DNA of 64,000 bases from Actinomycetospora sp. TBRC 11914 (GTDB lineage: Bacteria > Actinomycetota > Actinomycetes > Mycobacteriales > Pseudonocardiaceae): NCBI RefSeq assembly GCF_012933465.1, contig NZ_JABBND010000001.1, positions 1 to 64,000 on the forward strand, given 5' to 3'. The notes below the pieces were generated by a model. That model searched no databases. It worked only from the letters and a program-made list of their open reading frames with translations, and was not told where the DNA came from. The stretch's first letter is position 1. Each line of letters begins with the position of its first letter. Position numbers and translations under genes: made by a program. Below are positions 25,623 to 34,321 of the stretch, one piece after another.

Positions 25623-26474
25623 TCAGAGCGAGCGGAGATCCACCGCTGACTGCCCCCGGTCGGGCAGCGTCGTCTCGGACTCCTGGTGGTACGCGCCACT
25701 GGGCAGGATGCCCGCCCCGCCACGGCGGGCCATGACCCGCTGCTGGACCAGTACGTCCTCGCCGTGCGCGTTCTCCGGGACCTCGCGCCAGAAGTCGAAC
25801 CCGCCGGCCTCGGTCAGCGCGGACCGGTCGAAGAGCACGCAGCCGGCCGCCCACGCGATCCGGTAGGCGCGCCACGTCGACGCCGCCGGCACCGGCCCGC
25901 CGCGCGTGTCGAGCCCGAGCGACTCGGCCAGGTGCACGCCGTTGGCCGCGTTGCCCAGCCGCCAGCGCTCCCACGCCGCCGAGCCCTTCTCGATCCGCTC
26001 GGGACGGACGCCGTCGCTCCACTCGGCGTAGTGCGCGCGCTCCGCGGGCCGGTCGTCGTCGACGTGCGAGAGGCCCTGCATCGCGGCCGCGACCATCCCG
26101 CAGCCCAGCGTGCGCAGCGCCGTGTGCAGCCGCGCGAGCACGCCCGGCTCGAGCCACACGTCGTCGTCGAGGAAGAGCACCGCGTCGGCCTCGGCGCACG
26201 AGAGCAGGAAGGCCCGCTGCTCGGCGATCCCCCGCCGCGGCAGGTGGCGGCGCAGCTCGACCTCGACGCCGCGGTGGCGCAGGACCCGGACCATCGCCGT
26301 CGCCGACGCGGTGTCGAACGAGGCCGGACCGGACCCGTCGTCGGGACCCGACTGGTCGGAGACCACCACGCGGAACGACGGCCCACCCGTCTGCGCGGCG
26401 AGCCCCGCCAGCGTCGTCGCCAGCTCCACCGGCCGGTCCCGGGTCGGGATCATCACGTCGACCTCGTGGCTCAT
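25623..26474 (-). CDS. GT2-type family glycosyltransferase
   Basis: The 283-residue protein has a GT-A fold: VDVMIPTRDRPVELATTLAGL at the N terminus, a VVSDQSG strand, and the metal/nucleotide-sugar site VLFLDDDVWLEPGVLARL. AAGCVLFDRSALTEAGGFDF and NAHGEDVLVQQRVMAR are the acceptor-side landmarks of GT2-like enzymes. No membrane segment is visible, so it probably acts at the cytoplasmic face. The ATG overlaps the stop of the upstream hldE-like gene by four bases, tying it to heptose synthesis. Donor and acceptor are unknown; ADP-heptose is a reasonable inferred donor. Confidence 0.82.
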   Translation of the reverse strand: MSHEVDVMIPTRDRPVELATTLAGLAAQTGGPSFRVVVSDQSGPDDGSGPASFDTASATAMVRVLRHRGVEVELRRHLPRRGIAEQRAFLLSCAEADAVLFLDDDVWLEPGVLARLHTALRTLGCGMVAAAMQGLSHVDDDRPAERAHYAEWSDGVRPERIEKGSAAWERWRLGNAANGVHLAESLGLDTRGGPVPAASTWRAYRIAWAAGCVLFDRSALTEAGGFDFWREVPENAHGEDVLVQQRVMARRGGAGILPSGAYHQESETTLPDRGQSAVDLRSL

Positions 26475-27970
26475 GCCTGCACCCGGCCGCCGCGGATCCG
26501 CTCGAGCGTCGCGGTGGTCGACCGGTCGGCCAGGTAGTCCAGGATCACCACGCGCCCGCCGGAGGCCTCCACGGTCGGGGTCTCCGGCAGCATCTCCGGG
26601 GTGTAGTCGCCGCCCTTGGCGTAGACGTCGGGGCGCAGCGCCTCGAGCAGCTCCACGGGGGTGTCGTCGGCGAACCCGACGACGTGGTCGACGCACGAGA
26701 GCGCGCCGATGACCGCCGCCCGGTCGGCCAGGGTGTTGACGGGCCGGTCGGGGCCCTTGAGCCGCCGCACGCCCTCGTCGGCGTTGAGCGCCACGACGAG
26801 CACGTCGCCGAGCCGCTTGGCCTGGTTGAGGTAGGCGACGTGGCCGCGGTGGACGACGTCGAAGCAGCCGTTGGTGAACACGATCCGCTTGCCGGCGGCC
26901 CGGTCGGCGGCGACGAGCCGTTCGAGCTCGGCCGCGGTCGCGAGCGTCCCGCCGGAGGCGCCGACGCGGGCGGTGAGGTCGCCGGTGGAGCACACCGCGG
27001 TCCCGGCGCGCCCGACGACGACGTCGGCGGCGGCCTGCGCCAGCTCGACGGCGGTCGGCGCGGGGGTGCCCGCGGCGAGGGCGAGGGAGAGCGCGGCGGT
27101 GAACGAGTCGCCGGCCCCGCAGGCGCGGCTCTCGGGGACCGGGCGCGCCCACGTGCGGTGGGCCGGCAGGCCGTCCGCGAGCAGCAGCGCGCCCTCCCGG
27201 TCGAGGGTCACGACGACGCTGCCCGCGCCGGACCGGGCGCGCAGCTCACCGGCCGCGGCCTCGGCCGCACCGGCGCGGTCCGGCCCGCCCAGGTCGCGCC
27301 CGAGCAGGGTGGCCGCCTCGCCGGCGTTGGGGGTGACGACGTCGGGCGTCACCGGCGCCCAGCGGCCGGGGTCGTGCGCGTCGACGACGAGGACACCGCA
27401 GCGGGCCCGCCGCGCGGCGAGGGCGGCGACCGCCGCCTCGTCGAGGACGCCGGTGCCGTAGTCGCAGACCACGACGGCGTCGGGGTCGGTCTCGAGGGCG
27501 GCGTCGAGCGCGGTGGTGAAGCCGTCGTGGGAGCGCGGCGGCGGGAGGGTGTCGTAGCGGGCGACCATGGCCTCGTCGGCGACGATGCGCCGCTTGGCCG
27601 CCGTCGGGCCCTCGCCCGCGAGCAGCCCGGCGGTGTCGACGTCGGCCTCCTCGAGCAGCCGCCGCAGGGTGCGGCCGTCCTCGTCGTCGCCGGCCACCGA
27701 GACCAGGCGCACCTTCGCGCCCATCGCGGCGAGGTTCACGGCGGTGTTGGCGGCGCCGCCGGGCGAGGCGTGGGTGACCTCGACCTCGACGACGGGGACG
27801 GGGGCCTCGCGGGAGAGCCGCCGGGAGGGGCCGCTCATCCAGCAGTCGAGGACCGCGTCGCCCACCACCACGACGCGCGGCGCGGCCGCGGCGAGGCGCT
27901 CCGGGAGGTCGGCCGCCAGGGGCGCCGACGTCAACGGCTGGGACACGGGGTTGGTCGTCCTCTCGGTCAT
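26471..27970 (-). CDS. hldE: HldE-like bifunctional heptose kinase / nucleotidyltransferase
   Basis: The 499-residue protein has an N-terminal PfkB/RfaE kinase domain (about residues 25-320): VVVGDAVLDCWMSGPSRRLSREAPVPVVEV, GGAANTAVNLAAMGA and the catalytic signature RACGAGDSFTAAL. A C-terminal cytidylyltransferase-fold domain follows (about 360-499), with FTNGCFDVVHRGHVAYL carrying the HxGH motif and KGPDRPVN. This is the HldE layout, which phosphorylates heptose-7-phosphate at O-1 and later adenylylates heptose-1-phosphate to ADP-heptose. Length is close to E. coli HldE (477). The ATG at 27970 replaces an upstream candidate that adds a low-complexity leader. It overlaps the GT2 gene. Confidence 0.9.
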   Translation of the reverse strand: MTERTTNPVSQPLTSAPLAADLPERLAAAAPRVVVVGDAVLDCWMSGPSRRLSREAPVPVVEVEVTHASPGGAANTAVNLAAMGAKVRLVSVAGDDEDGRTLRRLLEEADVDTAGLLAGEGPTAAKRRIVADEAMVARYDTLPPPRSHDGFTTALDAALETDPDAVVVCDYGTGVLDEAAVAALAARRARCGVLVVDAHDPGRWAPVTPDVVTPNAGEAATLLGRDLGGPDRAGAAEAAAGELRARSGAGSVVVTLDREGALLLADGLPAHRTWARPVPESRACGAGDSFTAALSLALAAGTPAPTAVELAQAAADVVVGRAGTAVCSTGDLTARVGASGGTLATAAELERLVAADRAAGKRIVFTNGCFDVVHRGHVAYLNQAKRLGDVLVVALNADEGVRRLKGPDRPVNTLADRAAVIGALSCVDHVVGFADDTPVELLEALRPDVYAKGGDYTPEMLPETPTVEASGGRVVILDYLADRSTTATLERIRGGRVQA

Positions 27971-28245
27971 GGTCGGGGGCCGTCGTCGGTGGTCGGCGGC
28001 GGTCCTGGAGTCCTCGGTGGCCCCGGCGGAGTGACGGTCGCCCGGCGGGCCACCCGAACGGAGGGGGCCCACGGGGACGCTGCGTGGCCCGGCCGCGGGC
28101 GGCTCGCTAGGGTTCGGCAACGCCGCCGCGGGGTGGAGACACGCGCCCCCGGCCCCCGCCGACCTGCCGTCCCGAGCACTGCCCCCGCGTCGCGCCGCCG
28201 CCGCGCCACGCGAGGTCGCGCGGTGCCCGTGTCCCTGGAGGCCGA

Positions 28246-28638
28246 GTGCACGCCGATCCCGCTGCCGACGGGCCCGCTCCGGGCACCGTCGACGTCGCGG
28301 TGCGCCCGGCCGGGCCCGGTGTGCACGTCGTGGCGGTCGTCGGCGACGTCGACGCGGCCGGCGTCGGTGCGGTGCGGGCGGGGGTCGACGAGGCCGTCGG
28401 CACCGGGGCGCGCACGGTGGTGCTCGACCTGACCGGCGTGGTCCTGCTCGCGTCCGCCGGCATGACGCTGCTGCTCGAGGTGGACCAGGACCTGCGCGGG
28501 CGCGGCTGCGCCCTGCTGCTGGTCGCCGGCTCGGTGCGCTCGGTCCGCCGTCCGCTCGCGATCACCGGGCTGGACCGGGTGCTCACGCTGCACGACGACG
28601 TCCCGGGCGCCCTCGAGGCCGCGTCCGATCACGGGTAG
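28246..28638 (+). CDS. STAS-domain anti-anti-sigma factor-like protein
   Basis: This 130-residue protein consists of one STAS domain: VHVVAVVGDVDAAGVGAVRAGV, then VVLDLTGVVLLASAGMTLLLEV, in which the serine of LASAGM occupies the phosphorylation position of SpoIIAA-like proteins. It would bind an RsbW-type kinase, but which is unknown; two free candidates are in this window. The GTG start follows CTGGAGG. The last 10 bases overlap the convergent SDR gene. It is divergent from hldE (275-base gap, no gene seen). Confidence 0.78.
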   Translation: MHADPAADGPAPGTVDVAVRPAGPGVHVVAVVGDVDAAGVGAVRAGVDEAVGTGARTVVLDLTGVVLLASAGMTLLLEVDQDLRGRGCALLLVAGSVRSVRRPLAITGLDRVLTLHDDVPGALEAASDHG

Positions 28639-29372
28639 GAGCCCTCCTCGGAGGCGGCCACCACCATCTCCCGCACCTCGCTGCCCGCGGGGCGGGTGAG
28701 CGCGTACAGCACGGCGTCCGCGGTCTCGGCGGGGTCGTTGAGCCGGGCGTCGGCGCCCGGCTTGTACTGGTCGGGCCGGTCGTCGAAGAAGTGGGTCCAC
28801 ATCCCGCCCGGCACGAGCAGCGTGACGCCGACCTTGCCCGCCCACTCGGCGGCGAGCGCCCGGGTGAACCCGACGACGCCGAACTTCGAGGCGCAGTAGG
28901 CGGTGGCGTCGGAGACCGCCTTCACCCCGAGGGTGGAGGAGACGGTGACGACCTTGCCGCGCCGGGCCTCGAGGTGCGGCAGGGCGGCGCGCACGACGGC
29001 GGCGGTGCCGAGCAGGTTGACCGCGATCACGCGCTCCCACTCCTCGCGGGCCACGTCGACGATCCGGCCGCAGCGGTCGATCCCGGCGGCGGTGACCACG
29101 GCGTCGATCCCGCCGTGGGTGTCGGCGGCCTGCGCGACGGCCGACTCGGCGGCCGCGGTGTCGGCCAGGTCGACCTCGACGAAGGCGTGCCCGGCGTCGG
29201 GCGCCTTGAGGTCGAGCACGACGGGGGTGCCGCCGGAGGCGGCGACGGCGTCGGCGACGGCCGCGCCGAGCCCCGACGAGCCGCCGGTCACCAGGACGGT
29301 GCCCAGCGCGCCGGCGGGGCGGGAGGGCTCCGTCGTCGAGGCGGGATCGGGGGTGGGCAGCGGTGAGCTCAT
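28629..29372 (-). CDS. Short-chain dehydrogenase/reductase in the heptose operon
   Basis: The 247-residue classical SDR has TGGSSGLGAAVADAV as its coenzyme-binding glycine motif, an NNAG-equivalent VTAAGID, catalytic VSSTLG and YCASK. The acidic residue ending the second strand (VVLDLKA) suggests NAD(H) preference. Its ATG overlaps the stop of the second hldE-like gene by four bases, so it is the last gene of the GT4-gmhA-hldE2-SDR operon. Possible roles are modification of the heptose or a linked sugar. It is not an HldD-type epimerase by sequence, so C-6 epimerisation is not implied. Confidence 0.85.
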   Translation of the reverse strand: MSSPLPTPDPASTTEPSRPAGALGTVLVTGGSSGLGAAVADAVAASGGTPVVLDLKAPDAGHAFVEVDLADTAAAESAVAQAADTHGGIDAVVTAAGIDRCGRIVDVAREEWERVIAVNLLGTAAVVRAALPHLEARRGKVVTVSSTLGVKAVSDATAYCASKFGVVGFTRALAAEWAGKVGVTLLVPGGMWTHFFDDRPDQYKPGADARLNDPAETADAVLYALTRPAGSEVREMVVAASEEGSYP

Positions 29373-31018
29373 GCGGTTCCTTCCTGGTGGTGATCCGGCG
29401 CGCCGACGCCCGCGGCGGCGGCGAGCCGGGTCGACGAGCGCCCGGCGTGGTACGGGACGGCGACGACGTCGCCGCCCCAGGAACGGACCAGACCGGCCTC
29501 GGGCAGGTCGTCGGGGACGTAGTCGCCGCCCTTGACCCAGACGTCGGGGCGCAGGTGTCCGAGCACGGTCTGGGGGCCGTCCTCGTCGAACACGGCGACG
29601 GCGTCGACGCAGGCCAGCGCGGTGAGGAGCTCGGCGCGGTCGGCCTGGCCGACGATCGGGCGCGCGGGCCCCTTGAGCCGGCGCACCGAGGCGTCGGAGT
29701 TGAGACAGACGACGAGCACGCCGTCGGGCCCGGCCAGTTCCCTGGCGGCGCCCAGGGTGCGGGCGTGCCCGGCGTGCAGGAGGTCGAAGCAGCCGCCGGT
29801 GGCGACCACGCGGGCGCCCCGGGCGCGGGCGGCCTCGACGACGGCGAGGGCGTGGTCGCCGTCGCGCTCGGGACGGTTTGGGCGAAGGGCGCCCACGGCC
29901 GATCTAGTCGAGCGAGGGTGCCCATCGCTCGAGTCGGCCTCGGTGCCGCCAGCCTGGTGGTGGGCGCCCACGGCCGATCTAGTCGAGCGACGGTGCCCAT
30001 CGCTCGAATCCGCGGACGCGAGCTCCGGGCCGGCCGATGCGCGAGGGGAACTTCCGGCCGCTCTAGTCGACCGAGGGGTCCCCTCGCGCGGCAGGAGGCC
30101 CGGGGCGTGCCAACCGTCCGCGTCGCGGCGGACCGCGCCCGCTCCCCCGCCGCCGACGAACGACCCGGCGGCGGACACGGCATCGGAGACGGCCTCGTCG
30201 GCGGTGCGGCCGGCGGCCAGGGCGAGCGCGGCGGCACCGGCGAACCGGTCCCCCGCGCCGCACGGGTCGCCGCCGGTCGCGGCACGGGCGGGCACGACGG
30301 CGAGGCCGCCGGCGCCCTGCAGCACGGCGCCTCGGGCCCCCGCCGTCACCGCGACCGACTCGGCCCGCCAGCCCGTGCGCAGCGCGGCGGCTGCGCGGGA
30401 CGCCGTCGGCAGCCAGTCGCCGTCGGGCTCGCCGGAGGCCGCGCGGGCCTCGGCGAGGTTGGGGGTCGCGAGCGCGACGCCGGGGACGGGGTCGGTGCCG
30501 CGCGGGTGCGGGTCCCAGACCACCGGGACGCGCCGCGCAGTGTCGGTGAGCAGGTCGCGCACGCCCGGGTCGGCGGTGACGCCGCGGCCGTAGTCGGCGA
30601 CGAGCACCCCGGCGGCGTCGGCGAGGGCGTCGCGGGCCGCGGCGAGGGCGGCATCGTCCCACGGCCCGGCGTCGAGCCCACCACGGTCGAGGCGCAGCAG
30701 CGGCCGATCGCCCGCGAGCATCCGGCTCTTCACCGGCAGCGAGCCGCCGGCGGGCAGCGCCACGACCTCGACCAGGCCGTCGAGCAGCGCCCGCACCCGC
30801 CGGGAGTCGGCGTCGTCGCCGAGCGGGGCGACCAGGCGGACCGGGCGCGGCGAGGCGAGCGCGGCGAGCAGCGCGGCGAGCGCGGCGCCGCCGGGGCGCT
30901 CGTGCTCGGCGTCCGCGTCGAGCACCGGGACCGGGGCGTCGGGGCAGAGCCGGGTGACGCGGCCGTCGACGTCCACGTCGAGCAGGGCGTCGCCGACGAC
31001 GACGAGGGGGCCGCTCAC
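29369..31018 (-). CDS. Second HldE-like kinase / nucleotidyltransferase with repeat-filled linker
   Basis: The 549-residue protein has an RfaE-type PfkB kinase domain (about 1-310), with VVVGDALLDVDVDGRVTRLCPDAPVPVLD, an ERPGGAALAALLAAL segment and the GGDPCGAGDRFAGA signature. A nucleotidyltransferase domain occupies about 405-549, with TGGCFDLLHAGHARTLG (HxGH) and RRLKGPARPIV. It is about 50 residues longer than the paralogue at 26471; the excess is a linker (about 310-395) encoded by repeated palindromic DNA. The GTG start overlaps the gmhA stop. In kinase GGDPCGAGD the catalytic aspartate is kept, so both domains look active. Functional split with the paralogue is unknown. Confidence 0.85.
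   Translation of the reverse strand: MSGPLVVVGDALLDVDVDGRVTRLCPDAPVPVLDADAEHERPGGAALAALLAALASPRPVRLVAPLGDDADSRRVRALLDGLVEVVALPAGGSLPVKSRMLAGDRPLLRLDRGGLDAGPWDDAALAAARDALADAAGVLVADYGRGVTADPGVRDLLTDTARRVPVVWDPHPRGTDPVPGVALATPNLAEARAASGEPDGDWLPTASRAAAALRTGWRAESVAVTAGARGAVLQGAGGLAVVPARAATGGDPCGAGDRFAGAAALALAAGRTADEAVSDAVSAAGSFVGGGGAGAVRRDADGWHAPGLLPREGTPRSTRAAGSSPRASAGPELASADSSDGHRRSTRSAVGAHHQAGGTEADSSDGHPRSTRSAVGALRPNRPERDGDHALAVVEAARARGARVVATGGCFDLLHAGHARTLGAARELAGPDGVLVVCLNSDASVRRLKGPARPIVGQADRAELLTALACVDAVAVFDEDGPQTVLGHLRPDVWVKGGDYVPDDLPEAGLVRSWGGDVVAVPYHAGRSSTRLAAAAGVGAPDHHQEGTA
29887..30084. repeat. In-frame palindromic repeats inside the second hldE-like gene
   Basis: Two 49-nt copies at 29887-29935 and 29962-30010 match at 47 of 49 positions, and a diverged third relative lies at about 30046-30084 (it keeps the CTCTAGTCGA core). 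Each full copy has inner arms CGAGCGA and TCGCTCG around GGTGCCC-containing sequence and outer GGGCGCCC/GGTGCCC elements. They encode the repeated linker peptide ADSSDGH-RSTRSAVGA without breaking the frame. Confidence 0.82.
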
Positions 31019-31704
31019 CGCGCGCCCCCGGGATCCTGGACGACCGAGCGACCCAGGGCCGCGTCGACCATCTCGCAGAGCAGGTGGACCGCGACGAGGT
31101 GCGCCTCCTGCACCGAGGGCGTCGCACCCGGCAGGCAGATCGCCTCGTCGCTGAGCCCGGCCAGCGGGTTCGGGTCCGCCCCGGTCACCGACCACACGGT
31201 GACCCCGAGCGAGCGGGCCACCTCGGCGGCGGCCAGCAGGTTCTCGCTGCGCCCGCTCGTGGAGAGCAGGACGAGGACGTCGCCCGGGCGGCCGTGGGCC
31301 CGGACCTGCCGGGCGTAGATCTCGGTGTAGCCGTAGTCGTTGCCGAGCGCGGTGACCGTCGAGGTGTCGGCGTGCAGGGCGATCGCCGAGAGCGGCTCGC
31401 GCTCGCCCCGGTAGCGCCCGACCAGCTCGGCCGTCAGGTGCTGCGCCTCGGCCGCGCTGCCGCCGTTGCCCGCGGCGAGCAGGCGCTGCCCGCGACTGAG
31501 CCGTCCCGCCAGCTCGGTGCCCCACGCCGAGAACCGCGGCGCGTGGGTCCGCAGCGCGGCGAGGGTCGCGCCCAGGCCGTCGAGGTGGTCGTCGACGACG
31601 CTCCGGGCACGTCGGGCCGGCGCCGGCGGCGCGGCCGGCGCGGCCGCGGCCGAGGTGACGGTGGGCCGACCCGGCATCCGGTCGGCCTGGGACGTGGGGC
31701 TCAT
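31015..31704 (-). CDS. gmhA: Phosphoheptose isomerase (SIS domain)
   Basis: GmhA converts sedoheptulose-7-phosphate to D-glycero-D-manno-heptose-7-phosphate. The 229-residue SIS-domain protein has a 35-residue variable leader, then LLAAGNGGSAAEAQHLTAELVGR, the GmhA phosphate-binding and catalytic segment, TALGNDYGYTEIYARQVRA, LLSTSGRSENLLAA and a C-terminal QEAHLVAVHLLCEMVD helix carrying the expected glutamate/histidine pair. The ATG overlaps the GT4 stop and the stop overlaps the hldE2 start, so it lies mid-operon. DiaA-like SIS proteins are similar, but the neighbourhood favours GmhA. Confidence 0.9.
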   Translation of the reverse strand: MSPTSQADRMPGRPTVTSAAAAPAAPPAPARRARSVVDDHLDGLGATLAALRTHAPRFSAWGTELAGRLSRGQRLLAAGNGGSAAEAQHLTAELVGRYRGEREPLSAIALHADTSTVTALGNDYGYTEIYARQVRAHGRPGDVLVLLSTSGRSENLLAAAEVARSLGVTVWSVTGADPNPLAGLSDEAICLPGATPSVQEAHLVAVHLLCEMVDAALGRSVVQDPGGAR

Positions 31705-33026
31705 GAGCGCACCCCGGTGAGGCCGGCCGCCGGGAGGGACGAGGCGGATGCCGTGGCCCCGACGCGGGCGGTCAGGACGTCGCGGTAGACCGCCTCGGTG
31801 GCGGCCGCGACCCGGTCCCAGCCGTAGTCCGTCTCGGCGCGGGCACGTCCGGCCCGGCCCAACCGTGCGGCCCGGGCCGGGTCGGCGAGCAGGGCGCCGA
31901 GGGCGCGGGCGGCGGCGTCGGGGTCGCCGGGCGGGACGTGCAGGCCGGTGTGCCCGTCGACGACGGTGTCGGCGAGCCCACCGACCCGCGCGGCCACGAC
32001 CGGCCGTCCGCAGGCCATGGCCTCGAGCGGGACGAGGCCGAAGGGTTCGTAGGCGGGCAGGCAGGCCACGACGTCGGCCGAGCGCATCAGCTCGGGCATC
32101 GCGGCGGGCGAGACGCGGCCGACGAAGTGCACGCGGTCGGCCACACCCTCGGCGGCGGCGATCGCGCGCAGCCGCGCGACCTCGGCGTCGTCGTCGAGGG
32201 TGGTGGCGGTGGGGCCGCCGGCGACGACGAGCTCCGGCGCCGGCCCGGTGACCGCGAGGCGCCCGAGGGCGCGGATCGCGGTGTCGACGCCCTTGCGCGG
32301 CACCAGCCGGGAGACGGCGAGGATGCGCGGCGGGCCGGGGGTGGGGGCCGGACCGGGCGTGAAGTGGCCGACGTCGACGCCGCAGGGCACCACGTCGACC
32401 CGGTCGGCGGACACGCCGAGCGCGACGAGCTCGGCGACCTCGTCGCGGCAGGTGGCGATCACGCGGTCGACCGAGGCGGCGAGGTCGCTCTCGCGGGCGA
32501 CCCGCTCGGGCGGGCTGGTGTCCTGCGCGCCCTGGTGGCGGCGCTTGACCGACCCGAGGGCGTGGAAGGTCTGGGTCACCGGCACCCCGGTGGCGCGACC
32601 GGCCTCGAGGGCCGCGATCCCGGACATCCAGAAGTGCGCGTGCGCCACGTCCGGGGTGCGCTCACGCCAGCGCCGCCGCAGGACCGCCGCGAACTCGCCC
32701 ATGTGCTCGAGCAGCTCGTCCTTGCCGAGCTCGACCGCGGGTCCGGCCGGCACGTGGTCCACCACGACCCCGGGCCCGAGGGCCACCCGCTGCGGGGACA
32801 CCGGGTCGGTCCGGCGGGTGTGCACCACGACCTCGTGGCCGGCACGACCCAGCGCGGTGGCCAGCGCGTGCACGTGCACGTTCTGGCCCCCGGCGTCGAC
32901 GGCGCCGATGCCGGCCCCGACGGCCCGGTGGGCGGCGTCGGCGGCCTCGGCGGGCCCGGCGGTGCCGGCTGTCGGCGCCGTGCACGCGAGCGGACTCGCG
33001 TGCTCGGAGATCATGGCGATCCGCAT
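31701..33026 (-). CDS. GT4-family glycosyltransferase, MshA-like
   Basis: The 441-residue GT-B enzyme starts MRIAMISEHASPLA, then GGQNVHVHALATALGRAGHEVVVHTR, close to MshA and sucrose-phosphate-synthase-like GT4 proteins. The C-terminal half has ILAVSRLVPRKGVDTAIRAL and the donor-site EPFGLVPLEAMACGRPVV with the EX7E motif. AGGAGG precedes the ATG at 33026; the longer frame upstream has no ribosome site. It is the first gene of a four-gene overlapping operon with gmhA, hldE2 and an SDR, so it probably builds the heptose-containing glycan rather than mycothiol. The substrate is unknown. Confidence 0.85.
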   Translation of the reverse strand: MRIAMISEHASPLACTAPTAGTAGPAEAADAAHRAVGAGIGAVDAGGQNVHVHALATALGRAGHEVVVHTRRTDPVSPQRVALGPGVVVDHVPAGPAVELGKDELLEHMGEFAAVLRRRWRERTPDVAHAHFWMSGIAALEAGRATGVPVTQTFHALGSVKRRHQGAQDTSPPERVARESDLAASVDRVIATCRDEVAELVALGVSADRVDVVPCGVDVGHFTPGPAPTPGPPRILAVSRLVPRKGVDTAIRALGRLAVTGPAPELVVAGGPTATTLDDDAEVARLRAIAAAEGVADRVHFVGRVSPAAMPELMRSADVVACLPAYEPFGLVPLEAMACGRPVVAARVGGLADTVVDGHTGLHVPPGDPDAAARALGALLADPARAARLGRAGRARAETDYGWDRVAAATEAVYRDVLTARVGATASASSLPAAGLTGVRS

Positions 33027-33178
33027 GCACAGTCCTCCTGCGGGCGTGCGGTAGCGCGCACCCCTCCCCGGTCCGTGACGGACCGGCGGGTGCACGTCGC
33101 ACGATGGGTGGCGGTGGACCGGGGGCCGTGGGCTGAAGCTCCGGTCACGGGACGAGCGTCGTCCGGGGGACGGGTCGG

Positions 33179-33200
33179 GTCGGGCCGTCGTCGGCCCGAC
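33179..33200. terminator. 9-bp GC-rich hairpin
   Basis: GTCGGGCCG (33179-33187) and CGGCCCGAC (33192-33200) pair perfectly around a TCGT loop. On the minus strand it sits 9 bases after the stop of the glycosyltransferase at 33209-34270. It has no T tract but could end that transcript before the GT4 operon promoter. A second palindrome, CCGGTCC-GTGAC-GGACCGG (33068-33086), lies nearer the GT4 start. Confidence 0.5.
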
Positions 33201-33208
33201 GGGGTCGT

Positions 33209-34270
33209 CTAGAGGGGGACGGCGACGGCGCCCGGGGCCGCGGTCGTCGACCCGGCGGGCGCGGGGGACGGGGTCGATCCGGCCACGGTGGCCAGGACCT
33301 CGTCCCAGTCCTCACAGAACCGGGTGACCGCCCAGCGCCCGAGCGCAATCTCCCGACCTCGTGCACCGTGCGCACGGGCGAGGTCGGGGTCGGCGCGGTA
33401 GGTCCGGATCGCGTCGTGCAGCACCGCGGGGTCCGTGGCGACGACACCGGCGTCGGCGGGCACGGACACGGCGGCCTCGGCGGTGGCGAGACCCACCACC
33501 GGCATCCCGAGCATCATCGCCTCGATGAGGGCGAGCCCCAGCGAGGTCCACCGGATCGGGTGCAGGTAGAGCCGCCGCGCGGCGAGCTCGGCGTGCATCC
33601 GGGCCTGCGGCAGGTCCCCGACGACTCGGATGTCCGGGTGGTCGACGGCCTCGGGCAGGCGCTCCGAGCCGATGCCGAACACGTCGAGCCCGACGGCGTC
33701 GGCGAACCCGGCCAGCAGGTCGGTGCCCGTGACGCGGTGGCGCCGGACGGGCTCGTTGACCACGACGGCGGCCCGGTCGAGCTCGCCGGTGTACCGGTGC
33801 CCCGGGTCGAGGACACCGTGCTCGACGACGTGGACCGGGGCCCGGCCGCAGTCCCACATCAGGGCGTTGAAGTGGGTGACGTGGACGACCGGGATGTCGT
33901 CACGCTCGGCGAGCGGATGCCGCGTGGCCGGAGCGTCGCCGCGGGGCGTGTTGTGCTCCACGAACACCGCGGGCACGTCGATCCCCGGGCGCCGGCCGGT
34001 CCAGCGTTCGACGAGGTCGATCTCCTCGACGCGTTGCAGCACGACGACGTCGATGTCGTCGGCGGCCGCGGCGAGCTCCTCCGGTGATCGCTCCACGGCC
34101 GCATCGGGCCAGGTCCACGCGCCGGGACGCCCGCCGCCCCACGGCCCGCGCTCGGGCAGGGTGGGCAGCAGGTACCGGTGCGGTCCCTGGACGAAGGCCG
34201 TCGACCAGGACCCGTGCACGTGCCAGTGCAGCACCGTCAGCGACGGCTGTGCGGCGGGGCTGGAAGTCAC
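33209..34270 (-). CDS. Glycosyltransferase, GT-B fold
   Basis: The 353-residue protein looks like a single GT-B-type enzyme. It has VLHWHVHGSWSTAFVQGPHRYLLP at the N terminus, VVLQRVEEIDLVERWTGRRP, VFVEHNTPRGD and a C-terminal donor region, LYLHPIRWTSLGLALIEAMMLGMPVVGLATAEA, in which the conserved glutamate precedes a glycine-proline turn. Similar proteins sit beside GT9 and hldE genes in actinobacterial sugar loci. The GTG at 34270 is the only early start and lies 51 bases after the GT9 stop on the minus strand. Donor sugar is not predictable. Confidence 0.75.
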   Translation of the reverse strand: MTSSPAAQPSLTVLHWHVHGSWSTAFVQGPHRYLLPTLPERGPWGGGRPGAWTWPDAAVERSPEELAAAADDIDVVVLQRVEEIDLVERWTGRRPGIDVPAVFVEHNTPRGDAPATRHPLAERDDIPVVHVTHFNALMWDCGRAPVHVVEHGVLDPGHRYTGELDRAAVVVNEPVRRHRVTGTDLLAGFADAVGLDVFGIGSERLPEAVDHPDIRVVGDLPQARMHAELAARRLYLHPIRWTSLGLALIEAMMLGMPVVGLATAEAAVSVPADAGVVATDPAVLHDAIRTYRADPDLARAHGARGREIALGRWAVTRFCEDWDEVLATVAGSTPSPAPAGSTTAAPGAVAVPL

Positions 34271-34321
34271 CGGCGAGAAATCCCTGCGGGAACGACCTGA
34301 TAAACGCTGCCCGGGGAACTA

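Noticed and set aside
29887..30084. CRISPR-like array
   Set aside because: There are only two close copies and one diverged one, the spacers are unequal, no cas genes are present, and the sequence lies inside a coding linker.
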